Counted from the first letter of the stretch, positions 36,680-47,335 are shown. The stretch: DNA of 64,000 nt from Parasponia andersonii (GCA_002914805.1 JXTB01000179.1:76611-140610), one strand, 5' to 3'. Translations and numbers: made by a program. The notes: generated by a model from the letters alone, not told the origin.

Positions 36680-37103
36680 AGTGGCAAAAACATCACCACT
36701 GTCGGCCTACGGGCTGTCATCGGCCGAAGGAGCGGCGAAAAAGCGGAGCAATAGGTGGTATCGGGCTAGGCTGCCTGGCTTCGACACACAGCAAAGTCGT
36801 GTGAGCCAGGCAAACTGGCCGCGCGCATGGCGTGCGCTAGACGCAGCAGCCCCATGCCCGGGCACTGCACGGGCCGTGCGCTGGCCGCGCGCATGGGCTG
36901 CTAGCCACACATGGGTCATGCCCATGCCCTGCTGGCTACGCATGGGCGACGTGCAGGCATAGCACGAGCCGCGCATGGGACACGCACAGGCCGCACGCAT
37001 GTGGTGCGCAGGCGTGCTGCTCGGTGCTGCGCATGGTGCACAGGCTACGCGTGGGCACCGCACCGGCTGCGCGCGAGTGTACCGCACATGCAAGCCATGA
37101 AAG
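36680..37103 (-). other. GC-rich leader island of the nested element
   Basis: About 420 bases with very high GC and many GCATGGGC, GCGCATGG and CATGCG motifs, set in strongly AT-rich surroundings. In the sense (minus) direction it follows the truncated 5' LTR. Its left part (36700-36770) matches the complement of 46446-46545 in the related element, so it is a conserved part of the family and not a chance insertion. ORFs in several frames (36681-37139) reflect GC bias and are not genes. Confidence 0.75.
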
Positions 37104-37711
37104 CAAGTCCTTAACTATTTGGTGTTCCCATAAATTCATAAGCCATAACCTCCAATATGCAAAAGTTCACCTCTAACTTCATAGAGGTTAGTCTTTTAAC
37201 AAATCAAAAGACTATAACCTATGAAAGCAAGTCCAGTCAAACATTAAGGATTAAGATTTATATGCTAAGAGCTAGTTTGTGATAATATAAGAATTGAGTT
37301 ACGGCACTCCAATTCTTTATATTACCTGATCTATTTTAATACACATAACTTGTTTATGTTGTATTAGTATTTTTATCAGAAGTCAGATACTTCAATTATT
37401 TGAGACACATTATTCCCGTTAAGATAGACAAACACTACAACCTATAGTAAATAAAGTATTATATCTTTATTTATAGATTGTAAACTACTTCATTTAGACT
37501 TAGATAAAGAAACAAGTCTCCCCATAATTAACACTTAGTCATGTTTGTTTCGTTATACAAATATAAAGTCATGGAATCTTTTTTAGATGAAAAAACTATT
37601 CAACTAAAATAGTTTAATCTAGCAAATATCATAATTGCATTAAAGAGAAAGTTGTTTATACTCAAAAGGGTAAAATTGGAAATCTACTTTTTTAGGACAA
37701 AAATCCCAACA
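37104..37711 (-). repeat. 5' LTR of the nested element (inner part deleted)
   Basis: The first ~608 bases of the LTR (minus sense, from TGTTGGGATTTTTGTCC at 37711). It ends at GTCCTTAAC near 37104, where it joins the GC-rich island. The remaining ~1.1 kb of LTR, its TATA box and the primer binding site are gone. The string GAAAGCAAGTCC at the junction also occurs inside the LTR (37222-37233), suggesting a deletion through short homology. Confidence 0.85.
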
Positions 37712-37716
37712 GGCTG

Positions 37717-38624
37717 ACCCTTTGAGTCCTTTTTATCAGAAAGTCTATGTTAGAGGGCATGTATATGATTTTTCTTTCTTGACTATTGTTGATTTCTTGA
37801 ATATCCCTATGGTGGAATTAAATGAGTATGAAAAAGTTTATGTAATTGATAATGTGGCATCTAAATTGCTTGGTGATGTCACTGTTTGGCCAGATGATTC
37901 ACATGCTTTAAAATCTTGTGAGCTAACTTACAAGTATTCTGGTTTGCATAAGATTGCTCAACACAACTGGTGGCCAACAGCTCATTAACCCACCGTTGCC
38001 AAAAATTTCGCATGTTTGCTGTTTGATATTGGCACAGGTTTACAAGTCAATCTTTCTCCAATTATTTTTCATGTGATTTATGATCTTCATGGAGGAAGAA
38101 AGAAGAATCAAAAGCTGCCATTCCCTAACCTGATCTATGGGATTCTTCAACAGCAACATCCTTTGAAGCTTCCAAGTGATTTTCTCTGTCCAGTTCTACC
38201 TACTGTTTCTTACAGGTTAAAGGAAAAAGAGATTGCTGAACCACCTATTACAACAACTGCCAAATCTAAGTAGAAGACAGCTGCTGCCAAAAAGTCTTCT
38301 CCTGTTACAATATCTTCTGTTGTGGTATCTCAAGAGTCTATGAAGTTGGAGAATTTGAAAGTTGATCAGGTCAAGCAGACTAAGTGACTAGAGGCCATTG
38401 AAAAAGTGCAAAAGGAGATTCTTGATCAGTTGATAGCCGCCTTTGCCACTCCATCAGCTGTTGCTCCTCATCCCTCTGGATCTTTCCAACCTGAAGTACC
38501 AGCATCTCTACTTGTTGCAACAAGTCCAGAAAAAGGGGGAGAAAGCATGAGAAGATTTTTTCTTTCTGGATATTATTTTCAGGGGGAGCTTTCTATGATT
38601 TATATCACATTCTTAGTATTGTAA
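37717..38624 (+). pseudogene. Third ORF of the Sirevirus-like element, C-terminal part
   Basis: Continuation of the ORF split by the nested element. The product (37722-37988, then 38016-38273 after a TAA) has a folded-looking stretch with HNWWPTAH, FACLLFDIGTG and KLPFPNLIYGIL. In order and spacing these resemble the 'putative plant transposon protein' domain (PF20167) found in proteins annotated near plant retroelements. It is followed by a low-complexity tail with VATSPEK encoded by the perfect palindrome ACTTGTTGCAACAAGT (38510-38525). Stops at about 37986, 38271 and 38385 show decay. The function is unknown; the family match is from memory of the motif pattern. Confidence 0.65.
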
Positions 38625-38749
38625 TTTTCAGGGGGAGTAAGTTGTTTTTGATGAGGAAATTTAACCATCTGTTTTGCAGGTTGTTATACTTGAGTACTTT
38701 GTGTTCTTTCTCATGTTGATTTTGCCAAAAGGATGCCAAAGGGGGAGAT
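38531..38749 (+). other. Polypurine tract and three upstream copies
   Basis: The true tract AAAGGGGGAGAT (38738-38749) abuts the 3' LTR. Further GGGGGAG copies start at 38535 (AAAAGGGGGAGAAAG), 38582 and 38631; the last two both read ATTTTCAGGGGGAG or near it. Repeated polypurine tracts upstream of the 3' LTR are a described feature of Sireviruses. Confidence 0.85.
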
Positions 38750-40141
38750 TGTTAGGTCCAAAAGTTTGGCATTCTAAGTGGCAAAGTTTTGAGAACTCAA
38801 GTTAATAAAAAGAAGAAGATGTTGTTACAACAAGTTTTGATTTTATAACAACTGAAACTTGCATTTTTCTTTATATGGAAACCTTCTAGAATGTTCCTAA
38901 GTGTTTTGTTTCCATATTTGATGATTCTAGTGATAATATAGGTGAAATATAAATGGAATTTCGTGCATAGCTATATAGGATATTTTTCCTATTAATTTTC
39001 AATCAATTCCTTTTATATTTACCATATATATCATTGATTATTTCCTCATCCTTTTGTTCTTAATTGATATCTAATTGCATCTATTAAATAATGAATTTGG
39101 ATAGGTTTCTGAAGAGAATTCATAAGGATTTTCGTCCTTAATTACTGCTGGAAATTTGCTCATCAATTAATTAAGTTTCCTTTAGTTAACTGATTTGATT
39201 TGATGAGTTATTATCAGATTTTCTGATCTATTGCAATAACTCCGGATATTTAAGGAAAGATTGGTTAATTTTCTTAAAGTTTGGCTTTTGATTGATATTA
39301 ATTGAGATATGATTTTTTAGGTTAATTATCAATCTTTGGCAGGTTAAATGAAGATCTCCAGCTGTCTAAAACGTGTCCAAACCAAATCAAAGGAGCAATC
39401 AGGAATCTAAAAATGTTTCTATTAATTGTTCAGAAAGTTGTTGAAACAACTTTTTGGCTGATTACAACATTTATGGAAAGATTTTGATTTTGTTATTAAT
39501 TCCTTTCTTATTTGATTTCAGCCTATTCACACTACAATGGATGACCAAGGGAGTTGGAATTCACCTATAAAAGCTCTACTACTCCAAGTTATTATTTATG
39601 CACCTCATTGAGAGAAATATACTTATAGAGTGCTTTTGTTTGTAAGGCATAGAGTATGTTCTATGGTCATTGAGTAACTTAGAGAGCTTTTGGGTTTTCT
39701 AGGTACTTTATTTGAGTGCATCTTTTTCTTCGAGAGGAAGAATAATACGTCTTCAAGGGAAGATAGATCTGGACCAGTGAAAGGAGTTTACGTGAGAAGG
39801 ATCAACAAGACGAGGGGAGCTCACTAAACAAGATTAGTGAATTTGTTACAATACATTGCGGCAATCGAAAAGAGGGAGTCTTTTATTGCGTTAGTCAATT
39901 AGTGATTGTAATTTTTATACTTTACTAATTTGTTTAATCTCTGGGTGTGGCCCTGTAGAGTAGGAGAGGTCCGAACCACGTTAAAAACGTCTTGTGTTCA
40001 TTCTTTATCTTCTTGTTCTTGTTGCAACATATGCACTCGTTGTTGCAACAACTTTTCATACATATGTTACAACATAATTAATTAATTATTAAACTTAATC
40101 AATTAATTAATTATTTGGTAATACCCAAAACAGATCTTTCA
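38750..40141 (+). repeat. 3' LTR of the Sirevirus-like element
   Basis: 1392 bases, TGTTAGGTCC...CAGATCTTTCA. The TATA box CTATAAAAGC is at about 39565-39574. The palindrome GTTGTTGCAACAAC is at 40029-40042. It is followed by AATTA of the target duplication, then by the region upstream of the P450, about 320 bases before its start codon. It could therefore have driven or silenced that gene. Confidence 0.92.
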
Positions 40142-40148
40142 AATTATA

Positions 40149-40306
40149 TGTTACTGAAAGCACTTTTTGTTCACCTATTTGCTTTGCGTGGATAAGAAAT
40201 ATGTGGCTAAAAATTTTAGCACATAAGTTTAAGGTATGTTGCAGAAAGCACTTCTTATTCACATATTTGCTTTGCATGGACAAAAACTATGTATGTAGCT
40301 AAAGCT
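40149..40306 (+). repeat. 88-base direct repeat upstream of the P450
   Basis: The block TGTTACTGAAAGCACTTTTT... (40149) recurs, diverged, as TGTTGCAGAAAGCACTTCTT... (40237), both with TTGCTTTGC and TATGT..GCTAAA. It lies 160-315 bases before the P450 start codon, in the probable promoter. A TATA-like TATTATATATTG is at about 40330. Confidence 0.65.
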
Positions 40307-40464
40307 TCAATTTCTTGCAATGGTTAGTATTATATATTGATCTCGCTAACCTCTTTCTATGGCCACCTCTTCTTGACCACTTCTCCTCTTCTTCTTCTTC
40401 TAGGCCATAATATTGTAAATATTTCTCAAGGTTTTACCATACCACAACTATTGTTACTACAGTT

Positions 40465-41778
40465 ATGAATTCGTTCTTTGTCTCAGCTTTTCTCCTCCTC
40501 CTTCCCATTCTCCTCTTCTTCATCCCAAAAAGCTTCGATAAAAAACTCAACTTACCACCTTCACCGCCGAGGCTACCGATAATAGGAAACCTCCACCAAC
40601 TCGAGAAATTACCATACCGCTCCCTAGAAGTACTCTCCAAGAAGTACGGACTTCTCATGCTCCTAAACCTAGGCCAAGTTCCAACCCTTGTCGTTTCGTC
40701 TCCAAATTTGGTCGGAGAAATCATGAACAACCACAACGTCATTTTCTCCAACCGACCTCAAACCACCGCCACCAAGATCTTGCTCTACGATAACAACATC
40801 ATTGGTTTCGCTCCATACGGCGAGTGCTGGAGACAAGCTCGGAAAATCTGTCCTTGAACTATTGAGCCTCAAGAGGGTTCAATCTTTTCAGTACGTGAGA
40901 GAATAAGAGGCTAGAGTATTAGTTGGGTTGGAGGGCTAGGGAACCAGTTGGCGGTTCAGCTTATGGCCTTTAGTGTTGGTGATTTATTCCCTTCTTTGAA
41001 ATGAATCGATATTTTAAGAGGTTTTATAGGTAGATTGAGATCAACTTTCGAAGAGTTTGACGCATTTAGTGATCGTTTTATTAAAGAACATATAGCAAAG
41101 AAAACTGTACCTAGTGATGGGCCTGATGATGATCATACAAAAGATGACTTCATAGATGTTCTCCTAAGATTTCAACAGGATCGGTCGCTCGATTTTGAGT
41201 TCTCTGATGACCAACTCAAAGCTATGATACATGTCCTTCTCATTAATCTTTCTCTCTCTAATATGGAAATATTTTGGAATAACTAAAAGAAATTTGTACA
41301 TGTGTTGGGAAAGTGAATTGACAAATGATCAAGTTCTTTTCCAAAATTTGAGTTTTATGGTTACTAATCCTGACTATTAAAATTTGGTCCACTACATTCT
41401 GTTAGTAAAGTTTTACAAGTGATTAGTACTTAAGTGATTGCCTATTTTACAATAATACAATAAAATAAAATAAAATTTCACTTATTCAATTACAATGACA
41501 TAACATTCAATTACCTAAATTATTTGAATATTTTTCCATCAAAAGTAATATGTTACTTATATATTTCCTTCCAGGACATGTTCGTTGCGAGGATTGAAAC
41601 TAGTTTAGTAACATCCGAATGGTTGATGGTGGAGTTGGTGAGAAATCCAAAGGTGATGAGAAAAGCCCAAGAAGAGATGAGAAGAGTTGTGGGACCAAAG
41701 GGAAAATTGGATATGAAGGACCTCAGTAAAATGGTTTACTTCAAATATGTTTTGAAAGAAACTATGAGACTACATCCA
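40465..41778 (+). pseudogene. CYP71-like cytochrome P450 pseudogene, 5' part
   Basis: This would be an ER-anchored heme monooxygenase of plant specialised metabolism. ATG 40465 opens a hydrophobic anchor (FFVSAFLLLLPILLFFI), then the proline hinge PPSPPRLPIIGNLHQL and the C-helix region GECWRQARKIC. A 2-base loss at about 40850 shifts the frame; stops follow (REEE to RE-stop near 40915, and SLKW to SLK-stop near 41002) and some 50-60 residues are missing between. Exon 1 ends at 41232 (intron GT 41233 to AG 41574), the conserved intron place of CYP71-clan genes. Exon 2 starts DMFVARIETS, where AGTDTT is usual, and runs to the K-helix ETMRLHP (ExxR). CACTA element 2 then interrupts it at 41778. 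Confidence 0.88.
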
Positions 41779-41789
41779 CACTACTAAAA

Positions 41790-41975
41790 ATATTTACTAT
41801 CACGGTGCATATACGGATGTGCCGTGATAACTGATTAACTATCACGGTGCTTAATAAGCGCCGTGATAAATGGAGATAAGACCACGGCACCTAAGAGGCG
41901 CCGTGGTATCCCATCTTTAACGGCGCCCATAAGGCGCTGTGATACACTTTTTTCGGCGCCATATGGGCGCCGAGC
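41790..41975 (+). repeat. Left subterminal repeats of CACTA 2
   Basis: Repeated TATCACGGTGC, GCGCCGTGATA, CACGGCACC, GCGCCGTGGTA and CGGCGCC units in both orientations. Adjacent pairs form GCGCC/GGCGC-type fold-backs. They are probable binding sites for the element's TNPA-like protein. Confidence 0.82.
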
Positions 41976-44236
41976 TAGGGGCCCAATATAAAGGACCCCA
42001 AAATGAGCCCAGCAGACAACTCGCTCCCACTTTCCTCTTCACTTCCAGCCACGGCTAAGTCTCCCACTTCCACCATTTTCACCATTTTTTCTGACAAATA
42101 AGGTATATTTAAGCTTTTAAACTCATTTTTGTCACTAAAATTAAATTCTCATTGTCTTAACCATGATTTTGACCAATTATTTTGTAGAAATTTCATATTT
42201 TAGGTTATATTTGAAAGAGTTTATATTTGGAACCCTAATTTATCAAATGTGAATATCTTGAGCATGCATTGATAATCTTTACTCTTGTAATACCGAGTTA
42301 GACTATTTATTTACTAGAAATCTTATTTTTGGGTATGTTTTGCTATTTAAGTGCAATTAATCCGAATTTGTTATTATTTTGTTGCTATTTTTTTTAATTT
42401 ATTTTAGGTGAAATATGAGTTCATTTAGTTGTAAAAAGTTTCAAATTAAAGGTGTGTTATATGAATTTATACCAATTTCATGTTTATTTACTAGAAATCA
42501 TATATTAGGTTATGCTTTTTAATTTCCATCCTTAGTGTCAATTAATCCAAATTTATGCAATTTTAGTTGAATATTGTGTAGTTTTTTAGAAATTTACATA
42601 TTCAATGCTTTTAATTGGGTGAAATCATGTGGAGTTGATCATTAGTTGCAAAAGGTTAAAATTGAGGTAGGCTCTCTCAATTTCTACAAATTTTATGTTA
42701 GATACTTAGTACTACTTAATTTGGACATGACCAATTACAAAAGGCCAGCTTCACCAATATTTTGAGGGCAAGTGCAAAATATATCTTCGAGAGACTCTAT
42801 TATACTTGAATGTGATGAATTGGACCGTTTAGCATTTGTCATAATTTGTAGACCAATTAAACTATTTGAGAAATTTCTGTGGAGCATATATAAATTAGTT
42901 TTCATGTATTACTTTTTTTTTACTATTAATATTGGAAAAATGATCTTGACCTATGAAATTATCATTTTATTCATTATGATCACATGCATTAGCATGCCTC
43001 ACGAAAGGACTTCTCATATTTCTAAGAGACGACGACATTATTTGAAAACTTATAGTGGTGAGAAAGGAGATTAGTATCAAAAGATATTAGAGCTATGAAA
43101 AAATATGAAAAGTGGCACACATATATATCTAAGGTAAAAAGGAAAAAAAAAATTAATCAACCTACAATTGGGTATTGTTGGCGTAGTTGGTCTCTTCTAT
43201 GTCCTCTGTCGTGAAAAATATCCTCTTAGACTTCATATTAAGAACTTTGTCTCCATCTAAAGCCATATTGTTCAGAATTCAGTTTGATAAAAAATTAGGA
43301 AATTGTTGATTTTAGAATGCCAAAAAACGAACCATATATATAGTAGCACATTAAGGTATGTTATCATCAAAATTCTCTATTTTCTTAGGGCATGAGAATA
43401 TGATTAATTAACATAGAGACATTTTTTGAATCTAAATGGCGCTAAATATATTCACTAGAGCTATCTCTCTATATATATATATATATATTTTTTTTTCCAT
43501 TCTCAATTTTTTCTCAACTCTCAAGTTACTCATATACAAAAAGAATAATTTGCCTATTTGTACGAGCTAGCTAGAATCGTGAATAATGTAAAGAACGTGT
43601 ATATATCAATAGTTATACAAAACTCATCAATAGTCTTGATTTTCCTTTTGATGTTTGAAAGGTTAACTTGAGATCTTTGATTCTAAAATTTTTTATTTTT
43701 TGGATATAGATTGTTGTTATAGAATTCTATATTATTTTTTAGTTGTCAAAATTCTTATTTTGCATATATACTTATTTTAAATATATGAATTTTCAAACTG
43801 AAAGTATTGTGGATTATAGATATTTAATTTTATTTATCATTTTAACTTGCGTATAGATTTTAGTAGAAGTAAGAGTACTTAGATTACTTGTGAATTAGCA
43901 AACTGAGCAAACTAAGGTATGTTTTCTCAAATTGTTTTCTTTTATTGACTTATGTCACTTTCACATTGGTTTTATCTTATTATTTTAGAAAATTTAAACT
44001 AGATGAGATATGATATCATATAGGAAATTGTATGTTGTGGTGATATGATGATGTTATAATTGTGTGGGATTGCTTGAGTTTATTATTTGTGTTGATATTA
44101 TTTTGTCATATGTTATATTTAGTTGATTGACAAATTGTTTGTAACAAATAAGACTATTTAAGAATAAATTAAGTTCTGAATTTACTAGTATTTAGAAATA
44201 TAAGAATAATTTGAAATGAGTGTTAATGAATAATTG
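41976..44236 (+). other. Leader and intron-like region of CACTA 2
   Basis: Begins with a promoter-leader-like stretch (about 41990-42100, CACTTTCCTCTTCACTTCC). AT-rich non-coding DNA follows. The 100-aa ORF at 42772-43074 has no recognisable domain and lies in an AT-rich intron-like context. The copia-like element inserted at the end of this stretch. Confidence 0.5.
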
Positions 44237-44241
44237 GTGGT

Positions 44242-45709
44242 TATTGGGATTTTTGCCCTAAAAAGTAGATTTCTAATTTTACCCTTTTGAGTATAAACAA
44301 CTTTCTCTTATATGCAATTATAAAATTTGCTAGATTAAACTATCTTAGTTGAATACTTTATTCATCTAAAAAAGATTCCATGACTTTGTATGTGTATAAA
44401 AAAACAAACATGATAAAGTGTTAATTATAGGGAGACTTGTTTCTTTATCTAAGTCTAAATGAAATAGTTTACAATCTGTAAATAAAGATAAAATACTTTA
44501 TCTACTATAGGTTGTAGTATTTGTCTATCTCAATGAGAATGATGTGTCTCAAATCATTGAAGTATCTGACTTCTGATAGAAATACTAATACAACATAAAC
44601 AAGTTAGATGTATTAAACTAGATCAGGTAATATAAAGAATTGGAGTACCGTAACTCAATTCTTATATTATGACAAACTAGCTCTTAGCATATGAATCTTA
44701 ATCCTTGATGTTTGACTGGACTTGCTTTCATGGGTTATAGTCTTTTGATTTGTTAAAAGACTAATCTCTATGAAGTTAGAAGTGAACTCTTACATATTGA
44801 AGGTTATAGCTTATGAATTTATGGGAACACCACATAGTTAAGGACACTATACATTAATGCCACTTTAGGTTCTTTCAAGATTCATGGAATAATTAAATCT
44901 AAGATCTTAGAATTCACCTTGTGAATTGGTTGATAATTTTGTCTAAATGACCATTGAGAGCAAAATTATCGACAACATTATTCCTTGATAGAAAGATGGT
45001 AACTTAAAGGTAAATAGGTGTTGGAGGGGTATTACGGTAATTTCACCTATCCAACTACAGCATTGTATAGGGATTATATATGTGGTATAGAATATGCTAG
45101 ATGGATCGGTTAATCAAGGTTAGTTGATTAAATCTCTATAAAAGGCATGACATTTAATCTAAGCGTGCAGTATTGGGCCTTTAGTGGAGTATCCCCTTTA
45201 CTAATAATATTTATATAAATACCATAATAAGAGTTATTATATATTTATCATATTATTGGAGCTTAGATTATTTGGATCCATTAGGTCCCTTGTCTAGCTC
45301 AATTAAGCTCACGTCCCGGTGTTCCATAGTATCAAGAAGGCGTTCTTGATCATTCTCCAACGAAAGTTTCGACTTGGTGCCCACTCGCTTCATCAACCAA
45401 GAGCAAGAGCATAGACAAGAAGATCTAAGGTTAGAGGTTTGATCACCATCAATAAAGAGATCAAAGAGGAACACGCTACAAGAGGTAAACCCTAATCTCA
45501 TCTCTAGGGTTTTGTATCTAGATTTGATTTATGTTGTACATGATCCTGTATATGATCTATGTGTGTTATATGATTATGAAAACTTTTTTCATGTAAAATT
45601 TTAAAACCTAAATCCGCTAATTTTTCCGCTCCGTTCATGATATGATCATTTATTTTCCATATCTGTGTGCATGTATGATTTTCCTAAGTGTTAGGTCAAT
45701 TTACCAACA
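44242..45709 (+). repeat. 5' LTR of the nested copia-like element
   Basis: Begins TATTGGGATTTTTGCCC (TG changed to TA) and ends CAATTTACCAACA, 1468 bases. The TATA box CTATAAAAGG is at about 45136-45145. It lacks about 300 bases present in the LTR at 30156-31920. Confidence 0.9.
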
Positions 45710-45724
45710 ATTGGTATCAAGAGC
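45710..45724 (+). other. Primer binding site (initiator-Met tRNA)
   Basis: TTGGTATCAAGAGC follows the LTR after one base. It matches TGGTATCAGAGC, complementary to the 3' end of initiator tRNA-Met, with one extra A. Confidence 0.85.
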
Positions 45725-46034
45725 GTAGGTTCGTATGTATAGCATAATATTGATCTAGAATTGAATATCTAGGTTATGTGATTGAGTTTGAGCAATTTTT
45801 GCTGATGATAGTTAAATGATTCATGGTGATGAATGATATTTAATTATATATACTATTGATTTTTGCATAGTGAGAAAAATTGTGGATTGTGATTCTAGCA
45901 AAATTGGGTTTAGGTGTTCTTGAATTTTATATTTGATAGATTTATGAACATGTTTCAAAGAGTTTGAAAATCTGAATTTTTTCTAGAATTTTTCTATGTT
46001 GTTTTAAATTTTTCAACATTTAAAAAAAAAAAAA

Positions 46035-46545
46035 ATTTCGGCCAGCCCTAGCCCCGCGCGCGCGACTCACCAGTGCGGTCAGCCTATTCGCAGATGCTGG
46101 GCGCTGGTGCGGCCAAGCAAGCCGCATGCGTGCGTGGCCTGCATGCATGGCTTGCATGCGTGGCATGCCAGCGCGTGGCCCGTGCGGCACCCGCACATAG
46201 CCCGTGCACCATGCGCACCGGCACGCAGCACGCCTATGCGTGTCCTGTGCGCGGCTCGTGCTATGCCCGCACGTCGCCCATGCGCGGCCAGTAGGGCATG
46301 GGCGTGACCCATGCATGGCCAGCAGCCTATGCGCACGGCCAGATCACGGCCCGTTTAGTGCTCGAGCGTGGGGCTTCTACGTCCAGCGCACCATGTGCGC
46401 GGCCAGCTCGCTTAGCGCGCACGGCTTTGCCGTGCGCTGTAACCGGGCAGCCCACCCCAATACCACCTGTTGCTCAGTTTTTCGCCGCCCCTTCGGGTGG
46501 TGACGACCCGTAGGCCGACGGTGGTAGTGTTTCTGCCACTACCAA
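46035..46545 (+). other. GC-rich leader island of the nested copia-like element
   Basis: About 510 bases, extremely GC-rich, full of GCATGCGTGG, GCGCACGG and CATGCATGG motifs, starting ~330 bases after the primer binding site. The segment 46446-46545 matches the complement of 36680-36770. ORFs in several frames (46020-46513) share Arg/Ala/His-rich composition and are not genes. AT content changes sharply at both edges. Confidence 0.75.
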
Positions 46546-47335
46546 TTTTTCTAAATTAATTAATTAGTTAATTAATTAGATAATTATTTAATTTGAATTC
46601 AAATTTTGAAATAGGAAACTATTCAAATTAGATTAGGATAGTTATCTATTTTTGATTTATCCTATTTTAAATTTGATTTACTTTAGGATAATGTTAAATT
46701 TGAATTAATTATATAAATAGGATATTATCTAAAAGTGAATTTGAATTTGATTAGGAGATCTACTAATTTTTGAAATTAGATAAGATTTCCTATATTATCT
46801 CAATTATTTGAATTTTTAATTTAAATAGATAATGATTATTCAAATTAATTAGATATTTAATGAGATTAGATATGATTAGATAATTATCCTGATAAATCTA
46901 ATAGTTAATTTGAATTTAAATAGGATATCTACTAATTTTTGAAATCAGATAAGATTTCCTATCAGTTTTATTTAAATTTCGAATTTAAATAAGTAACAAC
47001 TATTCAAATTAATTTGATATTTAATGAGATTAAATATGATTAGATAATTATCCATAAATCATGATAGTTTAAATTTGAATAATTTAATTTTAGTAAGTAC
47101 CTTTAATTTAAATTTGATTTAAATTAAGATATAGTTTTTGAATTTAATTTGAAACTGAATCTAATCAGATTAGATTTAAATAATTACTATCTATAGATTA
47201 TTTAAATTCGTTATTAGTGAGATTAATTAGGATAGAAATGATTTGAATTTAATTAGATTAATATTCAATAGTTAATTGTAATAACTATTTATCTAGTAAC
47301 TATTCTAATTATAATAATTGGAATATAGTTAAAGA
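46546..47335 (+). repeat. AT-rich ~169-bp repeats of the leader
   Basis: Very low GC. A block with CTACTAATTTTTGAAAT followed by AGATAAGATTTCCTAT occurs at 46760 and 46929. The complementary blocks occur in the related element (36261 and 36429). It ends abruptly at the truncated 3' LTR. Confidence 0.7.

Larger units (their letters stand above)
30156..37711 (-). mobile_element. Nested Ty1/copia element, minus strand, deleted
   Basis: The element lies on the minus strand inside ORF3 of the Sirevirus. GGCTG flanks both ends (30151-30155 and 37712-37716). The 5' LTR (right) starts TGTTGGGATTTTTGTCC at 37711; the 3' LTR (left) spans 30156-31920. Between them, in sense order: a GC-rich island, about 3 kb of very AT-rich DNA, protease and integrase remnants, and a polypurine tract. 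Reverse transcriptase, RNase H and recognisable gag are missing. The same family, in the same LTR and leader arrangement, occurs at 44242-47680 on the plus strand. Confidence 0.92.
21977..40141 (+). mobile_element. Ty1/copia Sirevirus-like (Maximus/SIRE) retrotransposon
   Basis: LTRs at 21977-23412 and 38750-40141 both begin TGTTAGGTCC and end CAGATCTTTCA, and are flanked by the 5-bp duplication AATTA (21972-21976, 40142-40146). Plus-strand order: primer binding site, long gag with two zinc knuckles, protease-integrase-RT-RNase H, a third ORF, several polypurine tracts, 3' LTR. The copia pol order, extended gag, extra ORF after pol and repeated polypurine tracts are the hallmarks of Sireviruses. 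A minus-strand copia element (30156-37711) sits in the third ORF; without it the element is about 10.6 kb. Stops and frameshifts in every ORF make it inactive. The two LTRs are similar but clearly diverged. Confidence 0.93.

Noticed and set aside
36681-37139. Overlapping ORFs on both strands in the GC-rich island
   Set aside because: All frames are open because GC-rich DNA has few stops. Products are Ala/Arg/His-rich with no domain, and the paired island at 46035-46545 does not conserve any one frame.
42772-43074. 100-aa ORF in the CACTA 2 leader
   Set aside because: Hydrophobic, AT-biased product without a recognisable domain; it sits in intron-like DNA.
46020-46513. Six overlapping ORFs in the second GC-rich island
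   Set aside because: Same composition effect; no start context, no homologous frame, and it lies in a retroelement leader.
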